Positions 5,529 to 9,274 of a stretch of DNA of 9,274 bases are shown here, piece after piece (positions within the stretch are counted from its first letter, which is position 1; every line of letters starts with the position of its first letter). The position numbers were made by a program, and so were the translations under genes. The stretch comes from JAGLTZ01 sp023135015 (GTDB taxonomy: Bacteria > Blakebacterota > Blakebacteria > Blakebacterales > Blakebacteraceae): NCBI GenBank assembly GCA_030631625.1, contig DAOVKT010000105.1, positions 1-9,274 on the forward strand, in the 5' to 3' direction. Below the pieces are notes generated by a model. That model worked only from the letters and a program-made list of their open reading frames with translations. It made no database searches and had not been told where the DNA came from.

Positions 5529-8096
5529 CTAATCTTCAGGTGGGATGAACTCTTGAAAGCCCGGATGATCTCGGAGAGGTTCAAGGTCAATGTCTCTATG
5601 GAAAGAATATATTGTGAAATACCCTTGATCGCGTGCTTCATTAAGAAGACCCATTGCAACGTCTAGATCACCTAACTGAGCTGCTATGCATGCACGCCGA
5701 TAGGTATGATATCCTCCTATATGTTCATTTCCGACTTCCGCCAACCATCGGCTGATTCTGAGGGCTTCTTCCCTCTCGCCGAGACGTGCCGCTATAGCTC
5801 CAAGATAGCCACTATTTTCCAAATCCTTGGGATATTCAGTTGCCAGCTCTTGATAAAGTGTACGCGCTTCTTCAAACCTCTCAGCAGCATACAATACCCA
5901 GGCAAGTCCAGGACGGTCTATTGGTTCTTGGGCCTTATACCATTGAATAACACGCTCAAGCAACTCTTCAGACTCTTGGGAATAGCCATGAGCACGAAGC
6001 TCTAATGCTGCAACCTGCATTAGCCCGATTTGAGCAGGTTTTTCACTGAGTATATCGTTCAGTTCATCAAATCTGCCAAGGGCAGCCGATGCTCTCACTA
6101 CTCCTCTAATTAGGTACCCTCTGTCTGGGAACAATAGGAGTCCACGCCTAGAAGCTTTGAGTTCTCCTCTGTAGTCTCCTAACATGTGTAGCGCGGGGAT
6201 TAGATAGTAACCGGTCCAATGTTCATAAACGACTGACTCAGTATCGGTTTCTTTAAAAAACTCAACGGCTTCGCTGTATCTCCCGCTTAAGAATGCATGC
6301 ATTCCTGCTTCATAATCCCAGAACGTATTTGGCGCTAATTTCTGTGCTTCGATAGCGATCTGATAAGCACTGTCATAATCATTTCTACAACTTGCTCTTA
6401 GATAATTGAACTGAAGTTGAACCATCGGTGCCCACTGAGTCTGAAGGTTATCCAATACAGTGAGAATGCTATCTGCTGCAGCATGGTGTTTTACTATTTC
6501 ACTATCGAGCGAAGATGTGATTCCGGACCTTGACTTATGTGCTCGTACAGCCCATAGAAGAGGTATCCGCCAAACTGTATCTAGTTCAGCTGCACGGTAG
6601 AAATAGGGGATGTTTTCAACCGAATCACGCACGAACAACTCCATCCCGATGCTGAACTCGCGAAAGGCATCGTAGTTAGGATAATGGCCGGTACTCATTA
6701 CCCAATCTTCAAATTGCTGTTGGAATAAGCTGGCAAGTCCTCCCATTACCTGCTGACTAAGTCTTTCAGCCAGTTCCTGCCAGTTCTCTGCTGGACCACT
6801 AATGGGTTTAATCGAATGAAGTGTTTCTCCGCTCTCCATATCTTTAATGTTCAATATGAATTGGACAGTACGCTCTTCTGGACTAAAGATCGATCCTGTG
6901 ATTGCTGTTCCTGCATTGTATTCTTGTGCAATAGTCTGAAGAGGATTTGAGCGTTCCTCGGGACTTCCACTTTCTTCAATGGCTTGGAGTATTCGGGCAA
7001 CTGATTCAAAGTCAACTGTGCGTAGTAAATCGGCGCGTTCGATATCCCCTGCAATAATGGAAGCTAGATACTTTCCAAGTACGTCGAGTGACTCATCTCC
7101 CGTCTGATTTTCAAAAACGGTGACAAAGATGCGATTTGGATCGAGTTCAGGGCCACCTCTGCCAGCTAGCAAGATAACGACAGCTGCGATGACTACTACC
7201 GCTGCAGTACCAATGGCTAGCAGTTTCTTCCTCTTGGCCCTTATTGCATCCAGAGAGGTAGAGATCTCAACAGTAGTAGTTTCAAGTTCGCTTCGAATGG
7301 CATTGAGGTCACTTATCAGGTCCCTGCAGCTCTGATACCTCAGCTCCGGCTTCTTATCGAGCATCTTGGTTACAACCGCTTCTACATTCTCTGGCACATC
7401 TTTCCGTAGCTCAGATGGCGAGTCCTGTTCATTGTTAATGATCTCGAATACAAGCTCTCCCTCAGATGGACTCTTGAAGGGGAGCTGGCCAGTCAGCAGC
7501 TCGTAGAACACACAACCCAGTGAGAATATCTCACTCTTTCTGTCTACAGGGCGGCCGGTGAGCTGTTCCGGGGAGGAATAGGCCAATGTGCCCATCGTCG
7601 TGCCGGTGCGCGTGAGCTGGCTCCTCTCCTCTAGGTGAGCCAGCCCGAAGTCCATCACCTTCACGTTGCCCTCCATGGAGACCATGATGTTGGCACTCTT
7701 CACGTCCCGGTGGAGGATACCCTTGTTGTGGGCGGCATCTAGTGCCTCAGCAGCCTGAATAATAATATCGAGGGCTTTCCGGATTGATACATGACTGGAC
7801 TCAACCATATCCCGGATCGTCTTGCCCTCTACATACTCCATGACGATGAACTGCTCTCCCTCGTCTTCGAGCAACTCATAGACCGTAGTGATACTGGCAT
7901 GGTTGAGAGCAGAAGCTGCTTGGGCCTCACGGACGAACCGCTCCCGGGCCTCTTCATCATCGGCCATTTGGCTGGAGAGTACCTTGAGAGCTACCAGGCG
8001 GCGCAGAGTAGTATCCTCTGCCTTGTAGACAGCACCCATACCACCCTCGCCGAGCTTGTCGACGATCTTATAGTGACTGATGGTCTTACCAATCAT
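5529..8096 (-). CDS. Membrane-anchored Ser/Thr protein kinase with C-terminal TPR-like domain (kinase 2)
   Basis: Paralogue of kinase 1, 855 residues. The kinase domain (about 9-265) keeps all catalytic residues: GEGGMG 16-21, K38, E57, HRD 129-131, K133, N136, DFG 149-151, SPE 175-177. About 23 of the first 207 residues differ from kinase 1 (about 89% identity by eye) without gaps. The basic stretch RAKRKK (286-291) precedes a membrane segment at 292-311, FENQTGD at 328-334 opens the FlgO/TolB-N-like domain, and TPR-like helices follow. The C-terminal half has diverged far more from kinase 1, but the last 25 residues keep FHRD-D-E-LRD-P-FQE. The ATG at 8096 has AGGGAG 10 nt upstream, the same layout as in kinase 1. 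Upstream lies a near-identical promoter block and then an IS3 element. Substrates and signal are unknown; different ligands for the two kinases is an inference. Confidence 0.95.
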   Translation of the reverse strand: MIGKTISHYKIVDKLGEGGMGAVYKAEDTTLRRLVALKVLSSQMADDEEARERFVREAQAASALNHASITTVYELLEDEGEQFIVMEYVEGKTIRDMVESSHVSIRKALDIIIQAAEALDAAHNKGILHRDVKSANIMVSMEGNVKVMDFGLAHLEERSQLTRTGTTMGTLAYSSPEQLTGRPVDRKSEIFSLGCVFYELLTGQLPFKSPSEGELVFEIINNEQDSPSELRKDVPENVEAVVTKMLDKKPELRYQSCRDLISDLNAIRSELETTTVEISTSLDAIRAKRKKLLAIGTAAVVVIAAVVILLAGRGGPELDPNRIFVTVFENQTGDESLDVLGKYLASIIAGDIERADLLRTVDFESVARILQAIEESGSPEERSNPLQTIAQEYNAGTAITGSIFSPEERTVQFILNIKDMESGETLHSIKPISGPAENWQELAERLSQQVMGGLASLFQQQFEDWVMSTGHYPNYDAFREFSIGMELFVRDSVENIPYFYRAAELDTVWRIPLLWAVRAHKSRSGITSSLDSEIVKHHAAADSILTVLDNLQTQWAPMVQLQFNYLRASCRNDYDSAYQIAIEAQKLAPNTFWDYEAGMHAFLSGRYSEAVEFFKETDTESVVYEHWTGYYLIPALHMLGDYRGELKASRRGLLLFPDRGYLIRGVVRASAALGRFDELNDILSEKPAQIGLMQVAALELRAHGYSQESEELLERVIQWYKAQEPIDRPGLAWVLYAAERFEEARTLYQELATEYPKDLENSGYLGAIAARLGEREEALRISRWLAEVGNEHIGGYHTYRRACIAAQLGDLDVAMGLLNEARDQGYFTIYSFHRDIDLEPLRDHPGFQEFIPPED

Positions 8097-8158
8097 TGCA
8101 TACAGTCTCCCTGGGGAGTGGGAGAGATAAAAGATACGTAACAGCTATTAGGGGCTAG

Positions 8159-8215
8159 TCTATCGCAGGTTCGGGCACCATGTAAAAGGAAAGCGGATTA
8201 CCATCACGACATAGG
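8159..8215 (-). promoter_or_regulatory. Conserved promoter block of kinase 2
   Basis: Second copy of the block at 2980-3036 (53/56 identical over 8160-8215). The candidate -35 TTTACA (8186-8181) is kept and the candidate -10 is GATAGA (8164-8159), again with a 16-bp spacer. The -10 is one base worse than in kinase 1, so this copy may be weaker. The IS left end is right at the upstream edge of the block, about 30 bases beyond the -35. It could cut off any more distant operator or supply an outward promoter. Confidence 0.5.
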
Positions 8216-8302
8216 TGTGACCCGTCAGAGTCTTCCGTAGTAAATACCCTGCCAAACTAAGAGACGGTTCCTGTACCCTGAGGGGTGGAAGGAGACTGAC
8301 TC

Positions 8303-8668
8303 ATGAGTACCAAATCAGACCCGGAATCTGTCGTTCGAGAGATCAAACGAAGAACTCGCCGGAAATATTCAGCAGAAGAGAAGATCAGGATCGTTCTGGA
8401 AGGCCTCCGAGGGGAAGAGAGCATCGCCGAACTTTGCCGCCGGGAAGAAATCAGTCCGAACATCTATTACAAGTGGAGCAAGGAGTTCCTGGACGCCGGA
8501 AGACGTCGGTTGATGGGCGATACAAAGCGCGAAGCTACTTCTCCTGAGGTGAAATCTCTGCGTCATGAGAATCGGCAGCTCAAAGAACTGGTTGCAGACC
8601 TCTCCCTGAGGAATCAGCAGCTGAAAAAAACATCGAGTGGATTGGGAAACGATCCGGAAGACCCGTGA
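8303..8668 (+). CDS. IS3-family transposase OrfA
   Basis: DNA-binding subunit of the IS3-type transposase, 121 residues, a normal length. Residues 20-70 form the HTH_Tnp_1-type helix-turn-helix (KYSAEEKIRIVLEGL, then AELCRREEISPNIYYKW). Leucines 86, 93, 100 and 107 form a regular heptad leucine zipper used for oligomerisation. The ATG has AAGGAG (8289-8294) 8 nt upstream. Its stop overlaps the orfB start (GTGA, 8665-8668), and an A7 run at 8624-8630 may allow frameshifting into orfB. It appears intact. Confidence 0.93.
   Translation: MSTKSDPESVVREIKRRTRRKYSAEEKIRIVLEGLRGEESIAELCRREEISPNIYYKWSKEFLDAGRRRLMGDTKREATSPEVKSLRHENRQLKELVADLSLRNQQLKKTSSGLGNDPEDP
8624..8630 (+). promoter_or_regulatory. 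Candidate -1 frameshift site (A7)
   Basis: Seven A residues near the end of orfA, read as CTG AAA AAA ACA. orfB is in the -1 frame relative to orfA, and that frame has no stop between here and the orfB start at 8665, nor for at least 40 bases upstream. A -1 slip would give an OrfAB fusion, the active transposase in many IS3 elements. The run is not in the ideal X XXY YYZ phase, so efficiency is uncertain. Confidence 0.45.
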
Positions 8669-9274
8669 GGTTTATACAGGCCGAGAAAATGGAGATCATC
8701 CGGCTCGTTGAAGGATCTGATCTGCCAGCATGCAGAACGCTGGAAGAGCTGGATGTCCCGCAAAGCACCTTTTATGACTGGTACCGGCGGTATCGGGCGG
8801 AAGGATATGATGGTCTGGCCAGCCGTAAGCCCGGTGCCAGGAGGTTCTGGAACAAGATCCCTGACTCAGAGCGGGAACGGGTGAAAGAGAAGGCTCTTGA
8901 GAAGCCTGAACTCTCACCCAGGGAGCTCGCCTGGCACATCACTGATGAAATGGGCTACTACATCAGTGAAAGCAGTGTGTATCGGATCTTGAAGGGCTTT
9001 GATTTGATTGCCAGTCCCGCCTACATCGTCATCAGTGCCAGCGACCGGTTCAAGAACCCCACAAAGCGGGTACATGAGCTCTGGCAGACCGATTTCACCT
9101 ACTTCAAGGTAGTCGGTTGGGGCTGGTTCTATATGGCAAGCATCCTGGATGACTTCTCCCGGTATATCATCGCCTGGAAACTGTTCCAGACCATGTCAGC
9201 CGGGGATGTGAAGGAAGTACTGTATCTTGCCAGGGAGAGAACTGGTATCGATCAGGTGCAGGTACAGTTGAAGC
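8665..9274 (+). CDS. IS3-family transposase OrfB, integrase core (3' end outside window)
   Basis: Catalytic part of the transposase; 203 residues are visible with no stop before the window edge. The chosen start is GTG 8665, overlapping the orfA stop by GTGA. It gives an N-terminus (V/M)RFIQAEKMEIIRLVE that agrees with the usual beginning of this OrfB type, (M)RYPxSEKxEIIRLVE. Residues 20-60 are a helix-turn-helix region (QSTFYDWYRRYR), 82-115 an HTH_21-type region (ELSPRELAWHITD), and the rve/DDE integrase core begins at about 135. The first catalytic Asp is D143 in WQTDFTYF; LDDFSRYIIAW (161-171) follows. The second Asp and the Glu lie beyond the window. Translation is by coupling to orfA or as an OrfAB frameshift product. 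Confidence 0.92.
   Translation, partial: MRFIQAEKMEIIRLVEGSDLPACRTLEELDVPQSTFYDWYRRYRAEGYDGLASRKPGARRFWNKIPDSERERVKEKALEKPELSPRELAWHITDEMGYYISESSVYRILKGFDLIASPAYIVISASDRFKNPTKRVHELWQTDFTYFKVVGWGWFYMASILDDFSRYIIAWKLFQTMSAGDVKEVLYLARERTGIDQVQVQLK

Larger units (their letters stand above)
5281..8215 (-). repeat. Duplicated kinase unit, copy 2
   Basis: Second copy of the direct duplication whose partner is 130-3036. The order of parts is the same, and the offset between copies is about 5.15-5.18 kb. Homology stops abruptly at 8215/8216, where IS3-type sequence begins. The intervening lipoprotein and membrane protein genes are not duplicated within the window. Confidence 0.7.
8216..9274 (+). mobile_element. 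IS3-family insertion sequence, left part
   Basis: The element contains orfA and the start of orfB in the usual IS3 order, and the window ends inside orfB. The left end is placed at 8216 (TGTGACCC) or 8218 (TGACCC), because homology with the kinase 1 upstream region ends at 8215 and IS3 ends typically begin with TG. The distance to orfA, about 85 bp, is normal. The right end, the terminal inverted repeat and the target duplication cannot be checked here. Confidence 0.8.

Overview
The window reads as chromosomal DNA of a diderm (Gram-negative type) bacterium with many eukaryotic-like Ser/Thr kinases, such as Gemmatimonadota, Acidobacteriota, Calditrichota/Zixibacteria or other uncultured FCB-type lineages. 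The basis is the combination of PknB-type kinases fused to a membrane anchor, a FENxTGD domain and TPR-like repeats, plus a lipoprotein beta-propeller with a GxGPGE motif. No taxonomic marker gene is present, so the phylum is an inference.

Layout: (1) 1-334, non-coding, holding one copy of a dispersed repeat. (2) 335-2917, minus strand, membrane Ser/Thr kinase 1. (3) 2918-3361, divergent intergenic region with the kinase promoter block, a second, diverged repeat copy and a hairpin. (4) 3365-4552, plus strand, a secreted six-bladed beta-propeller lipoprotein. (5) 4828-5157, plus strand, an 11-codon leader ORF and a 96-residue membrane protein, followed by a hairpin resembling a tRNA T-arm/acceptor. 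(6) 5158-5528, non-coding, third repeat copy. (7) 5529-8096, minus strand, membrane Ser/Thr kinase 2, a paralogue of kinase 1. (8) From about 8216 to the window end, the left part of an IS3-family insertion sequence (orfA complete, orfB cut by the window edge).

The dominant structure is a direct duplication of about 2.9 kb: 3' flanking repeat, kinase gene and promoter block (about 130-3036 and 5281-8215). The units are separated by the lipoprotein and small membrane protein genes. The kinase domains are about 89% identical by eye over the first 207 residues, while the extracytoplasmic halves have diverged strongly. A 56-bp non-coding block upstream of each kinase is 53/56 identical, more conserved than the coding stretches compared. 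The IS left end coincides with the place where homology between the two upstream regions stops, so the IS probably inserted just upstream of the kinase 2 promoter.

Working picture (inference): two membrane kinases with nearly the same cytoplasmic output domain but different outside-facing domains, expressed from near-identical promoters, next to a secreted propeller lipoprotein and a small membrane protein. The repeat copies, the leader ORF and the tRNA-like hairpin are the parts least explained by known families.
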